Part shown: piece after piece, positions 24,524-33,349 of the stretch
How positions within the stretch are numbered: the first letter of the stretch is position 1
Layout: every line of letters starts with the position of its first letter
Source of the DNA: Bacillota bacterium
GTDB taxonomy: Bacteria; Bacillota; Clostridia; Christensenellales; SZUA-584
DNA length: 64,000 nt
Assembly: GCA_023406895.1 (NCBI GenBank)
Contig: JAEXTV010000021.1
Span: 186,001 to 250,000, forward strand
Reading direction: 5' to 3'
Made by a program: the position numbers and the translations under genes
Notes under the pieces: generated by a model
What the model was told of the DNA's origin: nothing
What the model saw: only the letters and a program-made list of their open reading frames with translations
The model's database searches: none

Positions 24524-26824
24524 ATGCAAAAGAAGACTCCTGTTCTTAAAAAAATGGCTTGCGTCTGCTTAGCAATTTTATTATTCACCTCTCTGCTTGG
24601 CTGTGCGCAAACAGCGCAAGCGCCGTCGGTTTCTCAGCCGACCGCAGCCGAATCGCCTGAGGAGACACCCTCCGCACAAGAAGCCCCGGCTGCACCGGTT
24701 CAATCGATGGAAAACATGGTGCAGAACGGTGATTTCACGGACGGAACGACAAACTGGTCGCTGTACCTCACTCAGAGCGGCGCAGCCGAGCTGAAATCCG
24801 AAAACGAAATCGGCATCGTCGATATCAAATCGCCAGGCATGGCCGATTATGCCGTTCAGCTTTATTACGATGGTTTCAAGCTGGAAACGGGCGGCGTATA
24901 CCGCTTCGCTTTTGATATGTCGTGCAGCATGAACCGCAATATCGCAGCGCGTCTGCAGGTCAACGGCGGAGACTATTCGCCATATATTGAAGAATTCGTC
25001 GACATCACCGGCGAAATGAAGAGATACGAATTTGAACTCAATATGCAAGACGGCACGGACCCGGCACCCCGCCTGTGCTTCAACATCGGCAAGCCGCAGG
25101 ATGGGTCGGAAGTAGGGCCATGTGTGCTGTCCGTTGACAATGTCGAGGTCACTTTGATTGATGCGTCTGGTATATTGGCGCCGGAGCCGGAGCCTGAGCG
25201 TCCGCAAATCAATATCAACCAGATCGGTTATGCCCCGGATGATCGTAAGATCGCGGTTTTCCGAGGCGAAGGTCTGGAGGATACATTTCAGGTGCTCGAT
25301 AAAAACGGCGGCGTTGCTTTTGAAGGCCCGCTGACAGGACCGATTGAGAATGAAGCTGCCGGTGAAACGAATTTCACGGGTGATTTCTCCGGGCTCAAAA
25401 CACCGGGCGAATACCATATCGTCAGCGGCAGCGCAACAGAGTCGTACGCATTTAAAATCGGCAGCGATATTTATAAAGACGCCTTTAAATCCGCGATACA
25501 AATGCTATATCTGCAAAGATGCGGATGCGAAGTGGACAGCGCAATAGCGGGAGATTATGCCCATGAAGCCTGCCACACCGGCGAAGCCGTCATTTACGGC
25601 ACGGAGGAGAAGAAGGACGTATCCGGCGGCTGGCATGATGCGGGTGATTACGGGCGCTATGTGGTGCCCGGCGCCAAAACCGTGGCCGATCTGATGATCG
25701 CTTATCAGGATTTTGAAAACGTGCTCGGCGGTGAAGCAGGCGATGCCTTTGGCATTGCCGAAAGCGGCAACAGCGTGCCGGATGTTCTTGATGAGGCGCG
25801 TTATGAACTGGAATGGATGCTGAAAATGCAGGATAAAACCGGCGGTGTATACCATAAGGTCACCGGTCTGGCTTTCCCGGAAACAGTCATGCCGACGGAG
25901 GAAACGGAGCCGCTTTATCTGCTGCCGGTTTCCATCACAGCCACCGGAGATTTCTGTGCCGTGATGGCGATGGCTTCACAGGTTTATGAGCCGTTAGATA
26001 AAGCCTTCGCCAAAACATGTTTAAACGCATCGGTTAAGGCATGGGATTACCTCGAGAAAAATAACGGCGGCAGCTTTACGAACCCCGAGGATGTGCTGAC
26101 GGGCGAATATCCCGACGGCCAAAATTCCGACGAACGAAGCTGGGCCGCTGCGGCGCTCTATCAGGCAACGGGCAAAGCCAAATACAATGATGCTTTCAAA
26201 AAATATCTCAATCTGTCTCCGTTTGTGCTGGACGGATATGGCTGGGCCAACGTCGGTGGCTACGCAAACAGAATTTATCTGTCTCTGGATCCGTCGATGA
26301 TTGATGACGAATCCACTGCAAAAATTAAAGAAACCATGACAAAGAAGATCGAGACCTTCACGGCGAATGCGGAGTCAGACGGCTACTCAAGCACCCTCGG
26401 TCTCGTTTATCCGTGGGGCAGCAATATGTCGGTCTGCAACAACGCAATTTACTTGCATGACGCGGGCGTTATCCTAAATCAGGATAATTCGGCGCTGATC
26501 GGCAGCCATTTCGATTATATATTCGGTGCTAACCCAATGAGCACATGCTATGTGACAGGCTTTGGCACAATGCCGGCGAAAAACCCGCATCACCGTCCGT
26601 CCATGGTAGCGGGCGCGGCGATGCCGGGCATGCTGGTTGGCGGCCCCAACAGCAATCTTGAAGACCCTTATGCAAAGGCTGTGCTCTCAGAAGCGCCGCC
26701 CGCAAAATGCTACGCCGATAACGCACAGAGCTTTTCGTGCAATGAAGTGGCCATCTATTGGAATTCGCCGCTGATCTATCTGGTCGCGGAGAAAATGAGC
26801 GAACAGATATGGCCGGCGGCGTAA
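24524..26824 (+). CDS. Glycoside hydrolase family 9 cellulase lipoprotein with CBM4/9
   Basis: A 766-residue surface lipoprotein. The signal peptide ends with lipobox LLGC (Cys27), followed by a Ser/Pro/Ala/Glu linker. About 63-212 is a CBM4/9-like beta-sandwich (NMVQNGDFTDGTTNWSLYL). 228-312 is the Ig-like CelD N-terminal domain (PQININQIGYAPDDRKIAVF). From about 318 is the GH9 (alpha/alpha)6 domain with WHDAGDYGRYV (Asp372, Asp375), SGNSVPDVLDEARYELEWML, NPHHRPS and the acid CNEVAIYWNSP (Glu741). It would cleave beta-1,4-glucans at the cell surface. AGGAGGT precedes the ATG. Confidence 0.95.
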   Translation: MQKKTPVLKKMACVCLAILLFTSLLGCAQTAQAPSVSQPTAAESPEETPSAQEAPAAPVQSMENMVQNGDFTDGTTNWSLYLTQSGAAELKSENEIGIVDIKSPGMADYAVQLYYDGFKLETGGVYRFAFDMSCSMNRNIAARLQVNGGDYSPYIEEFVDITGEMKRYEFELNMQDGTDPAPRLCFNIGKPQDGSEVGPCVLSVDNVEVTLIDASGILAPEPEPERPQININQIGYAPDDRKIAVFRGEGLEDTFQVLDKNGGVAFEGPLTGPIENEAAGETNFTGDFSGLKTPGEYHIVSGSATESYAFKIGSDIYKDAFKSAIQMLYLQRCGCEVDSAIAGDYAHEACHTGEAVIYGTEEKKDVSGGWHDAGDYGRYVVPGAKTVADLMIAYQDFENVLGGEAGDAFGIAESGNSVPDVLDEARYELEWMLKMQDKTGGVYHKVTGLAFPETVMPTEETEPLYLLPVSITATGDFCAVMAMASQVYEPLDKAFAKTCLNASVKAWDYLEKNNGGSFTNPEDVLTGEYPDGQNSDERSWAAAALYQATGKAKYNDAFKKYLNLSPFVLDGYGWANVGGYANRIYLSLDPSMIDDESTAKIKETMTKKIETFTANAESDGYSSTLGLVYPWGSNMSVCNNAIYLHDAGVILNQDNSALIGSHFDYIFGANPMSTCYVTGFGTMPAKNPHHRPSMVAGAAMPGMLVGGPNSNLEDPYAKAVLSEAPPAKCYADNAQSFSCNEVAIYWNSPLIYLVAEKMSEQIWPAA

Positions 26825-26834
26825 GGAAGTCGTT

Positions 26835-27308
26835 ATGTTAATCCGTCACGCGAAAGCAGAAGATATTGACAGTCTGATTCAACTGCGATTGGATTATCTG
26901 ACGGCGCATTTTAGAGATATCAGTGAAACGAGGGAACAGATATGTGCTCAGCTCAAAGGTTATTTTGAAGTGCATCTGTCACGGGATTTTTTCGCCTTTC
27001 TGGCGGAGGAAGACAGCCGAACAATCGGTTGTCTGTTTCTCATCGTGCAGGAGAAGCCTGCTAATCCTCGTTTTCCAGGCGGACGAACAGGCTTGCTCCT
27101 GAATGTCTTTACATATCCCGACTATCGGCGCAGAGGCGTTGCCGGAAGTCTGCTAAGCAAAGCAATTGATGAAGGTAAAAGTATTGGCTTATCTTATATT
27201 GAGCTGACGGCCACGGAGGCGGGAGCGCCGCTGTATAAAAAATTCGGCTTTGAAAAAAAGGAGACTGACAAAGAGATGATTCTCGTTATCAATACACGCG
27301 AATCATAA
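26835..27308 (+). CDS. GNAT-family acetyltransferase
   Basis: A 157-residue acetyltransferase. IRHAKAEDIDSLIQLRLDYL is the N-terminal GNAT start, VFTYPDYRRRGVAGSLLSKAI is the acetyl-CoA-binding motif A (Arg-Arg-Gly-Val-Ala) and LYKKFGFEKKE is motif B. It starts 10 bases after the GH9 stop with AAGGAAG, so it is probably in the same transcript. The substrate is unknown. Confidence 0.88.
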   Translation: MLIRHAKAEDIDSLIQLRLDYLTAHFRDISETREQICAQLKGYFEVHLSRDFFAFLAEEDSRTIGCLFLIVQEKPANPRFPGGRTGLLLNVFTYPDYRRRGVAGSLLSKAIDEGKSIGLSYIELTATEAGAPLYKKFGFEKKETDKEMILVINTRES

Positions 27309-27370
27309 TAATTGATTAAAGCGCACCAACTATGGGTATGAATAGGTAAAAGAGAAAGGGGATAATCAAT

Positions 27371-27619
27371 ATGGCTTGCGATATCATGGTGGTGAAAATC
27401 GGTGACAGAAGAGACCGCTCACCGGAAGTGCAGGAGGTGCTTGCCAAATTCGGCTGCTCGATCAAGGTGCGGCTGGGGCTGCATGAAACGGAGTCTGTCT
27501 GTTCGGATGAGGGAATTCTTATTTTGCAGCTGACGGGCGATACGGAGGAAATGCTTAAGCTTGAAGACGCGCTTAACAAAATGAAAAACGTAAAAGCAAA
27601 AATGGTGATTCTCGACTGA
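27371..27619 (+). CDS. TM1266-type (iron-only hydrogenase system) small regulator-like protein
   Basis: An 82-residue ACT/ferredoxin-fold protein. The pattern of strand IMVVKIGDRR, helix VQEVLAKFGC, KVRLGLHE and ILILQLTGDTEEMLKLEDALNKMKNVKAKMVIL resembles TIGR03959/TM1266 proteins. These are annotated as putative regulators of the [FeFe]-hydrogenase system and often sit near hydEFG. Here it is 12 kb from hydCBA, with no hydEFG in the window. The call is by eye. A strong terminator follows. Confidence 0.55.
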   Translation: MACDIMVVKIGDRRDRSPEVQEVLAKFGCSIKVRLGLHETESVCSDEGILILQLTGDTEEMLKLEDALNKMKNVKAKMVILD

Positions 27620-27623
27620 TAAT

Positions 27624-27673
27624 AGATGAAAAAAAGTTCTTTGTTGGAAATGACAAAGAACTTTTTTTCATCT
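27624..27673 (+). terminator. Very strong intrinsic terminator
   Basis: A perfect 21-bp stem (from AGATGAAA to the complementary TTTCATCT) with a TGGAAATG loop and built-in A7/T7 runs. It is likely bidirectional. Confidence 0.9.
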
Positions 27674-27754
27674 AAAAAATTTTTGATTGACCTCAATGAT
27701 ACTGTGGTAAATTTAAGGAGACGAATGATTTAAGACATCGGAGGATTATCAATA

Positions 27755-29023
27755 TTGCAGGTACACCTTTTTGATTTGCTCTTATGTATCGGGAATTCTG
27801 TGGATCTCATTTCACCAGAATATACCAGCCATCATCAACAGGTCGCATTTTTATCATATCATATCGGTAAAAAGCTGGGGCTTGATAACAGAGCTTGCGG
27901 AGATTTGATAACAGCCGGGCTTCTTCATGACATTGGTGCGCTGAGCAGCAAAGAAAGGCTCATGCTGATAGAAGAAGAGCCCTTTGATGTTAACAACCAC
28001 GCGTTTCGCAGTGCCAAGCTGCTGGAACAGGTCGCGATTTTCTCGGAAATAACCCAAACGGTTCGTTTTCATCACATCAACTGGGCAGACGGAGAAGGGC
28101 AGACTTTTCTTGGCCAAACGGTTCCCTTAACCAGCCATATTCTTCACCTTGCTGACCGGGTCTGTGTAAAATTCAACCCAAAAAACAGCGCCGTGATACA
28201 AGTGCCGGGTGTTTTTGAGCGGATAGAAAAAGATACGGGGCGTATCTTTGAGCCCGAAGTTGTGAATGCATTGTATAAGCTGAAAAGAAATGACCACATT
28301 TGGCTCGAGTTGATGGAAAACAAGCCGCTAGACTATTTGCCGACAAAAAAAATATATGCGGGAGATTTTATCGACATTGACGGGCTGCTTGAGATCACAC
28401 GCATGATATCTTTGATCATCGACTTTCGCAGTCATTTTACAGCCACGCATTCAGCGGGGGTGGCCCAGATAGCCAGCAGACTCGGGAAGTATCTTGGCTT
28501 TTCTGATATGGAATGCAAGATGCTGCTCATCGCCGGATATCTGCATGATCTCGGAAAACTTTGTGTGCCCAATGAACTTCTTGAAAAACCATCAGCCCTT
28601 AATCAAACTGAGTTCAACATCATCAGAGAGCATACGTTCCATACCTACCGTCTTTTGAACAACATAAAGGGAATGGAGATCATCAATACCTGGGCATCTT
28701 ATCATCATGAAAAACTCAACGGAAAAGGCTATCCGTTTCAATTAAGCAAAGACCGCATACCGCTTGGCTCAAGAATCATGGCCGTTGCGGATGTGTTTAC
28801 ATCGATCACGGAAGACAGGCCTTACAGAAAAGGGATGCCCGAAAACCAAATCATCAGCGTCCTTAAGTCTATGACGGATGATGGATCGCTATGCAAAATT
28901 GTTGTTGAGAAGCTCACCGGCAGCTTAATTGATTTAATTGAATTGTGCCACCACAGCCAGGAAACGGCGGCGGCGTTGTATGAATCTATTTTTCATATGA
29001 GCAGTCATATTGAACACAGCTGA
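27755..29023 (+). CDS. Tandem HD-domain protein with a C-terminal HD-GYP-like domain
   Basis: A 422-residue protein starting at TTG, 10 bases after GGAGG. The first half has HQQVAFLSYHIGKKLGLD and AGLLHDIGAL, an HD phosphohydrolase domain. The second has THSAGVAQIASRLG, AGYLHDLGKLCVP and HHEKLNGKGYP. The latter two are the HD and GYP signatures (Lys for the usual Ser/Thr in GxGYP), as in cyclic-di-GMP phosphodiesterases. The role is presumably degradation of a cyclic dinucleotide or a related signal. It stands alone. Confidence 0.85.
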   Translation: MQVHLFDLLLCIGNSVDLISPEYTSHHQQVAFLSYHIGKKLGLDNRACGDLITAGLLHDIGALSSKERLMLIEEEPFDVNNHAFRSAKLLEQVAIFSEITQTVRFHHINWADGEGQTFLGQTVPLTSHILHLADRVCVKFNPKNSAVIQVPGVFERIEKDTGRIFEPEVVNALYKLKRNDHIWLELMENKPLDYLPTKKIYAGDFIDIDGLLEITRMISLIIDFRSHFTATHSAGVAQIASRLGKYLGFSDMECKMLLIAGYLHDLGKLCVPNELLEKPSALNQTEFNIIREHTFHTYRLLNNIKGMEIINTWASYHHEKLNGKGYPFQLSKDRIPLGSRIMAVADVFTSITEDRPYRKGMPENQIISVLKSMTDDGSLCKIVVEKLTGSLIDLIELCHHSQETAAALYESIFHMSSHIEHS

Positions 29024-29121
29024 CAAACGGTCTTGTTTTCGTCCGACTGTATTGTATAATATCATTAACAATTGCCATAATTATTTAATGCGACAATAAA
29101 TTGTGTTTTCCGGAGGAAGGT

Positions 29122-29496
29122 ATGATTAAAGAGTTTAAAGAATTTATATCCAGGGGAAATGTTATCGACCTCGCTGTGGGCGTCATCATCGGCGGCGCAT
29201 TTGGTAAAATTGTCACATCGCTCGTAAATGATGTGATTATGCCGCTCATTGGCATCATCAGCGGAGGGCTCAATTTTGCTGAGTTGAGCTATACGGTGGG
29301 TGACGCGACAATCGCTTATGGCAGCTTCATTCAAAGCTTGATTGACTTTTTCATTATTGCCATCAGCATTTTTGCTGTGATCAAGGTTCTAAATATGTTC
29401 AAAAGGAAGAAAAAAGAACCCGCCGCGCCGCCCGAACCTTCGAAGGAAGAAGTGCTTCTCACACAGATCAGAGACTTGCTGAAGGAGAAAAAATAA
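29122..29496 (+). CDS. mscL: Large-conductance mechanosensitive channel MscL
   Basis: 124 residues; the ATG at 29122 lies just after [51 protein letters not shown] in pieces is the diagnostic N-terminal helix TM1, followed by the periplasmic loop, TM2 ([16 protein letters not shown]) and the charged C-terminal bundle. It forms a homopentamer that opens under osmotic downshock. The MmcQ-like gene follows by 2 bases. Confidence 0.96.
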   Translation: MIKEFKEFISRGNVIDLAVGVIIGGAFGKIVTSLVNDVIMPLIGIISGGLNFAELSYTVGDATIAYGSFIQSLIDFFIIAISIFAVIKVLNMFKRKKKEPAAPPEPSKEEVLLTQIRDLLKEKK

Positions 29497-29498
29497 AA

Positions 29499-29858
29499 TT
29501 GAGCTATCCGTGGATCGAAGAATACTGCCTCAGCAAAAAAGGCGCCGTACAAGAATACAAGCCCGAGTGGGGGTCTTTGCTCTACTTGGTCGGCGGTAAA
29601 ATGTTTGTGATGCAGGGTCAGGATAATCAAGGCCGCCGTATCATCACGGTTAAGCTCGATCCGCCGTTCGGCGACATGCTGCGCAGTCAGTTTGAAGACA
29701 TCCGGCCCGGCTATTATATGAACAAACTTCATTGGAACTCTGTCGATTTAAACGGTGCCGTGCCCGATGATCTGCTGAAAAACATGCTCGATCAGTCTTA
29801 TAACCTGATACTGCATTCGCTCACAAAGAAAAAGCAGAATGAAATTTTGTCGGATTAA
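29499..29858 (+). CDS. MmcQ/YjbR family protein
   Basis: A 119-residue protein with a TTG start just after mscL (ribosome binding site GAAGGAG inside mscL). IEEYCLSKKGAVQEYKPEWG, FVMQ..., ITVKLDPPFGDMLR and GYYMNKLHWNSVDLNGAVPDDLL are typical of the MmcQ/YjbR CyaY-like-fold family. These are DNA-binding-like or metal-binding proteins of unknown role. Co-transcription with mscL is likely. Confidence 0.85.
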   Translation: MSYPWIEEYCLSKKGAVQEYKPEWGSLLYLVGGKMFVMQGQDNQGRRIITVKLDPPFGDMLRSQFEDIRPGYYMNKLHWNSVDLNGAVPDDLLKNMLDQSYNLILHSLTKKKQNEILSD

Positions 29859-29870
29859 CCGACGGAGGCC

Positions 29871-30167
29871 ATGAAGGAGTATTCGATCAATTTGAGCCGT
29901 TTGTCCCTAAAGGCTTACAAAGATCATTTGTTAAATAAAGATCTGCTGCCCTCAAGGCGCGTTTTGCTCGATTCAATTGACGCGAACATTTCGGCGATTG
30001 CCGACAGAGGAATTGACAATATCGGGGCACTGATACAGGTGGTATCAACGCCCAAAAAATTATCCGCACTAAGCCAGTTAACCTCAATCAGTGAAGATTA
30101 TTTAAAAATTCTCAAACGCGAAATCGGCAGTCTGCAGACCAAAATGCTTCCCTTTTTCCGAGCTTGA
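29871..30167 (+). CDS. Small DUF4332-like helical protein
   Basis: A 98-residue all-helical protein. LLPSRRVLLDSIDANISAIADRGIDNIGALIQVV followed by YLKILKREIGSLQTKMLPFF recalls N-terminal helices of DUF4332/helix-hairpin-helix proteins. The family assignment is from memory. GGAGG lies only 2 bases before the ATG, so a slightly different start is possible. It follows the MmcQ-like gene by 12 bases. Confidence 0.55.
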   Translation: MKEYSINLSRLSLKAYKDHLLNKDLLPSRRVLLDSIDANISAIADRGIDNIGALIQVVSTPKKLSALSQLTSISEDYLKILKREIGSLQTKMLPFFRA

Positions 30168-30486
30168 TTTGACACCAGACCTGCTTGAAATGATGAGAAG
30201 GACATTCTTTGGCCTCACCTTCTTTGATAACTGTGGCTGCGTGGCATCAAATCAAACGAAATCAAATTGATGAAAATCCGAAATCGTCTGAACGGACCAT
30301 TACTTTGACAGGTTGATTTTTTTACAATAGCCATATTTTTTCGTCAAAGACGATAGATTATCCCTCAAAAATATATTAGATTTTGAATATCATTTCTTGT
30401 ATGGCATTCTATATTAAATGGCGGTTGACGTTTCCGAATGGCATATGCTAAAGTCATACAACAATATTGGAAATTTGGTGGTATGC
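30168..30486. other. Non-coding stretch before the MFS gene
   Basis: About 320 AT-rich bases. A weak hairpin (GAAGG/CCTTC near 30196-30220) might end the mscL unit. No clear promoter pair was singled out. Confidence 0.35.
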
Positions 30487-31707
30487 ATGGAGCAAAGCTG
30501 GAAAAAGAAAACGGTTGTTTTTATTCTGAGCCAAACGGTATCGCTGCTTGGGTCGTCACTTGTGCAGTACGCCATACTTTGGCATATCACGCTTTCCACA
30601 CAGTCCGGGCTGATGATGACGCTCTCAATCATATGCGGATTTCTTCCGAGTTTTTTCCTTTCACCGTTTGCGGGCGTGTTTGCCGACAGATACAACCGAA
30701 AAACATTAATTATATTGGCAGACGCGGGCATTGCGGCCGTCACGTTGCTGCTGGCAATCGTATTTATGATGGGCTACGACGAAATATGGCTCCTGTTTGT
30801 GATATCGGCAATTCGGTCTCTCGGCACAGGCATTCAAATACCCGCTGTAGGCGCGTTTCTGCCGCAGTTTGTGCCCGAAGCCAAGCTCACAAAGGTCAAT
30901 GCCGTTAACAGCACGATTCAAAGCGTGATATCGCTTTTGTCGCCTATGCTGAGCGGCGCGCTGATGGCTTTTGCCAAACTCGAAGTGATATTCTTCGTCG
31001 ACGTCGTCACCGCAGCGATCGCCATTTTCATACTCGGCACAATGCTGCATGTGCCGCCCCATAAAAAAGCGGCAGAATCTCAAACCACAGGCTACCTGGC
31101 CGACTTTTTAAGCGGCCTTAAATACTTAAGGACCCACGGATTTATCATACGGTTCTTAAGCTTCAGTGCCGTCTTTTTCTTTTTGGCGGCACCCGCCGCT
31201 TTCTTAACGCCGCTGCAGGTGGCACGCAGTTTTAACGGCGGGGTATGGGAACTCAGTGCCATTGAAATTGCGTTTTCACTCGGCATGGTGCTCGGCGGGC
31301 TGCTGATGACAATTTGGGGCGGCTTTAAAAACAGAATTCATACGATGTTCTTTGCTGGCATTTTGCTCGGCATTTTTACATTCGCAATGGGCGTCATCCC
31401 TGTGTTTTGGATATACTTAATCATCATGGGCCTCACCGGGATAGCCATACCTTTGTATCACACGCCAGCCACTGTGATGCTGCAGGAGAAGGTTGAAGAG
31501 TCGTACTTGGGCAGGGTATTCGGTTTGTTCGGCATGATTGCGAGCGCGGTGATGCCCATCGGCATGCTTGTGTTCGGCCCGTTGTCCGACAGAATCGACA
31601 TCGAGTGGCTGCTGATTGGCACCGGTGTGCTGATGACCATCGCCAGCGCTGTGCTAATATTCAGCAAAACGCTGGTGAAAGAGGGCTTGCCTGAAAAAAC
31701 ACCTTGA
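30487..31707 (+). CDS. MFS transporter (DHA3/MefA-like efflux)
   Basis: A 406-residue, 12-helix transporter. The ATG at 30487 (MEQSWKKKTVVFILSQ) follows TTGGTGGT and fits the family N-terminus. GVFADRYNRKTLIILADAG is the A-like loop motif of MFS proteins, and the overall pattern (IRSLGTGIQIPAVGAFLPQFVP, NAVNSTIQSVISLLSP) matches the macrolide-efflux-like DHA3 group. Substrate unknown. It stands alone. Confidence 0.88.
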   Translation: MEQSWKKKTVVFILSQTVSLLGSSLVQYAILWHITLSTQSGLMMTLSIICGFLPSFFLSPFAGVFADRYNRKTLIILADAGIAAVTLLLAIVFMMGYDEIWLLFVISAIRSLGTGIQIPAVGAFLPQFVPEAKLTKVNAVNSTIQSVISLLSPMLSGALMAFAKLEVIFFVDVVTAAIAIFILGTMLHVPPHKKAAESQTTGYLADFLSGLKYLRTHGFIIRFLSFSAVFFFLAAPAAFLTPLQVARSFNGGVWELSAIEIAFSLGMVLGGLLMTIWGGFKNRIHTMFFAGILLGIFTFAMGVIPVFWIYLIIMGLTGIAIPLYHTPATVMLQEKVEESYLGRVFGLFGMIASAVMPIGMLVFGPLSDRIDIEWLLIGTGVLMTIASAVLIFSKTLVKEGLPEKTP

Positions 31708-31792
31708 TGAATCGCAGCACAGCTGTTTTTCAAGCTACTCAACTCATTGAGGATCGCTATTAAAGGGAATCATGAGTTCAATCTGTGAGTCT

Positions 31793-32008
31793 TCATTTTT
31801 GTCTATAATCTAAAACCCTCAATACGTCTATCATGGTTGTGAAAACATCAGTCACATTTTTCGTGTCTTCAATCGCTGCTTTGTATTCCTCATCATTGTC
31901 AAAACAGCCGACAGTCATATGAGGAAGAAACGTTTTGAAGTTCAGCCATTCCGGATAATATGGTTCCAGAATGAGCGTTGCAATTAATGTAGGCATTCCT
32001 TCAAGCAC
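31793..32008 (-). pseudogene. C-terminal fragment of a 2'-5' RNA ligase-like protein
   Basis: About 71 codons from a GTG that is directly preceded by an in-frame stop. The segment YYPEWLNFKTFLPHMTVGCF carries one His-x-Thr motif of the 2H phosphoesterase/2'-5' RNA ligase family. The first His-x-Thr half is absent from all frames upstream. It is most likely a decayed remnant. An intact-looking ribosome binding site (AAGGAGAAAG) and a short out-of-frame ORF lie upstream near 32070. Confidence 0.6.
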
Positions 32009-32163
32009 TCAAGAGATAGCCATTTAGAGTTTGTTCGTGGACTCTTGAACACTTCTTTCTCCTTACTTTAACAAAACTTTATGCTTGTCTGTCAAAAGTA
32101 TGTTTGATTTTTTATTAAGAAAAGTGTACCTGCTTGAGACGCATTATAAATGAGTGAATCAGG

Positions 32164-32192
32164 TTGACAGATGTGAAAGACGAGAGTATATT
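32164..32192 (+). promoter_or_regulatory. Sigma-A promoter TTGACA-17-TATATT
   Basis: TTGACA at 32164-32169 and TATATT at 32187-32192, 46 bases before the DUF6530-like gene. Confidence 0.75.
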
Positions 32193-32238
32193 TAATAATA
32201 TAATTAGTAATTTAGTAAATAAGTAATGGAGAATAAAT

Positions 32239-32718
32239 ATGAAAATACCCACGACACTGAAGCATAAGCCCGTGATCGTATCCGAAAATTACGAGAATAT
32301 CGACGGACGCCGGGCGTATGATTCCGATACGAAGGGGCTGTCACTTGGCCTTGCCCAATGGAACGACCGCGGCAAGGTTGAGATATCCGCGAAGGTGTGG
32401 CGATACACGGGAGAAAAATGGTCACGCCAGTCTGAAGAGCTGCCGCTGCACCGTGTGATTGACCTTGCGATACTGGTCTGCCGCGCCAGGCAGCATTTTA
32501 AAGAGGCATACCGATTCGAGAAGTTCTACGACCCGGACAATACACAGATCGACCGGATCGGCCTGCAGGGCGATGCCATGACGGTGTCAGTCTGCACCGA
32601 TAACCCTTTGATCGATGAGGATATCAAGCTGTTTGCAGACGTGTTAAGCAAAGATGATGAAATGATAGGGGAGCGTCTGGCCACGCTTTCAAGACTGTTA
32701 AAGGAATTGGGATACTAA
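32239..32718 (+). CDS. DUF6530-like conserved protein
   Basis: A 159-residue soluble protein starting KIPTTLKHKPVIVSENYENIDGRRAYDSDTKGLSLGLAQWND in pieces, a pattern recalled from proteins annotated DUF6530. Other features are an Arg-rich helix (HRVIDLAILVCRARQHF) and a helical C-terminus. The function is unknown. The stop overlaps the start of the next gene by one base (TAATG), so translation is coupled. Confidence 0.65.
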   Translation: MKIPTTLKHKPVIVSENYENIDGRRAYDSDTKGLSLGLAQWNDRGKVEISAKVWRYTGEKWSRQSEELPLHRVIDLAILVCRARQHFKEAYRFEKFYDPDNTQIDRIGLQGDAMTVSVCTDNPLIDEDIKLFADVLSKDDEMIGERLATLSRLLKELGY

Positions 32719-33053
32719 TGGATAAAGAACAGAGAAAAAAATTGCAGCAGCAATACAGTGAACGTACCGTGGTGGGCGGCGTCTACGCCATTAAAAATGC
32801 TGTCAGCGGCAAATTGCTGTTGCTCAGTACGCTGGATATGCCGGGCAGCCGGAACCGCTTTGGTTTTGCGTTGCAAACGGGCGGTTGTGTGCATCCGAAG
32901 CTTCGCGACGATTGGGGCAAAGAAGAATTCACATTTGAGGTGATTGAAGAGCTTAAGAAAAAGGATGATCAGGCAGAAAAGGAATTTACGCAGGAGGTAT
33001 CGGAACTGCTTGAGCTGACTGCAGAGCGGTTTTCACCGGATATGCTGTACTGA
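32718..33053 (+). CDS. GIY-YIG nuclease-family protein
   Basis: A 111-residue small member. GGVYAIKNAVSGKLLLLSTLDMPGSRNRFGFA contains the Gly-x-Tyr...Gly-x core in a degenerate form, and KEEFTFEVIEELKKKDDQ corresponds to the helix with the family Glu. This is the short bacterial subgroup annotated as GIY-YIG nuclease. Whether it is catalytically active is not certain, because the second Tyr-Ile-Gly is not clear. It is translationally coupled to the DUF6530-like gene. Confidence 0.7.
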   Translation: MDKEQRKKLQQQYSERTVVGGVYAIKNAVSGKLLLLSTLDMPGSRNRFGFALQTGGCVHPKLRDDWGKEEFTFEVIEELKKKDDQAEKEFTQEVSELLELTAERFSPDMLY

Positions 33054-33069
33054 CAGGAAGCGAGAGGCC

Positions 33070-33264
33070 TCAATGTCTGTCCTTCAGCCGGTCTCTGAAG
33101 AGCATATCGACGCTCCGGTCATATGTTTTTTCGGTGTCTTTAGTAAAAAGACAACCCGGAACTTCGCCAAGGCGCCGGTGATAATCGATACACTCACAGC
33201 ATTTACCGTGATGCGAACAGGATAGATAGGTGCATGGGCATTGAAAAGTGTTGCTGCAGGTCAT
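33070..33264 (-). CDS. Small Cys-rich protein, DUF6485-like
   Basis: A 64-residue protein. The ATG at 33264 follows GGGGAGGTTTGACA; a longer reading frame upstream lacks a site. [32 protein letters not shown] and EKTYDRS form a pattern of about seven Cys plus two His likely to bind zinc or an Fe-S cluster. It matches proteins annotated DUF6485 from memory. Function unknown. Confidence 0.7.
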   Translation of the reverse strand: MTCSNTFQCPCTYLSCSHHGKCCECIDYHRRLGEVPGCLFTKDTEKTYDRSVDMLFRDRLKDRH

Positions 33265-33349
33265 TGTCAAACCTCCCCAAAAAAGGTTACTTTTCATTAT
33301 AAACTTGGTCTTTCTGTGCCGCAATACTAAATTTGATAGGAGCACCGTA

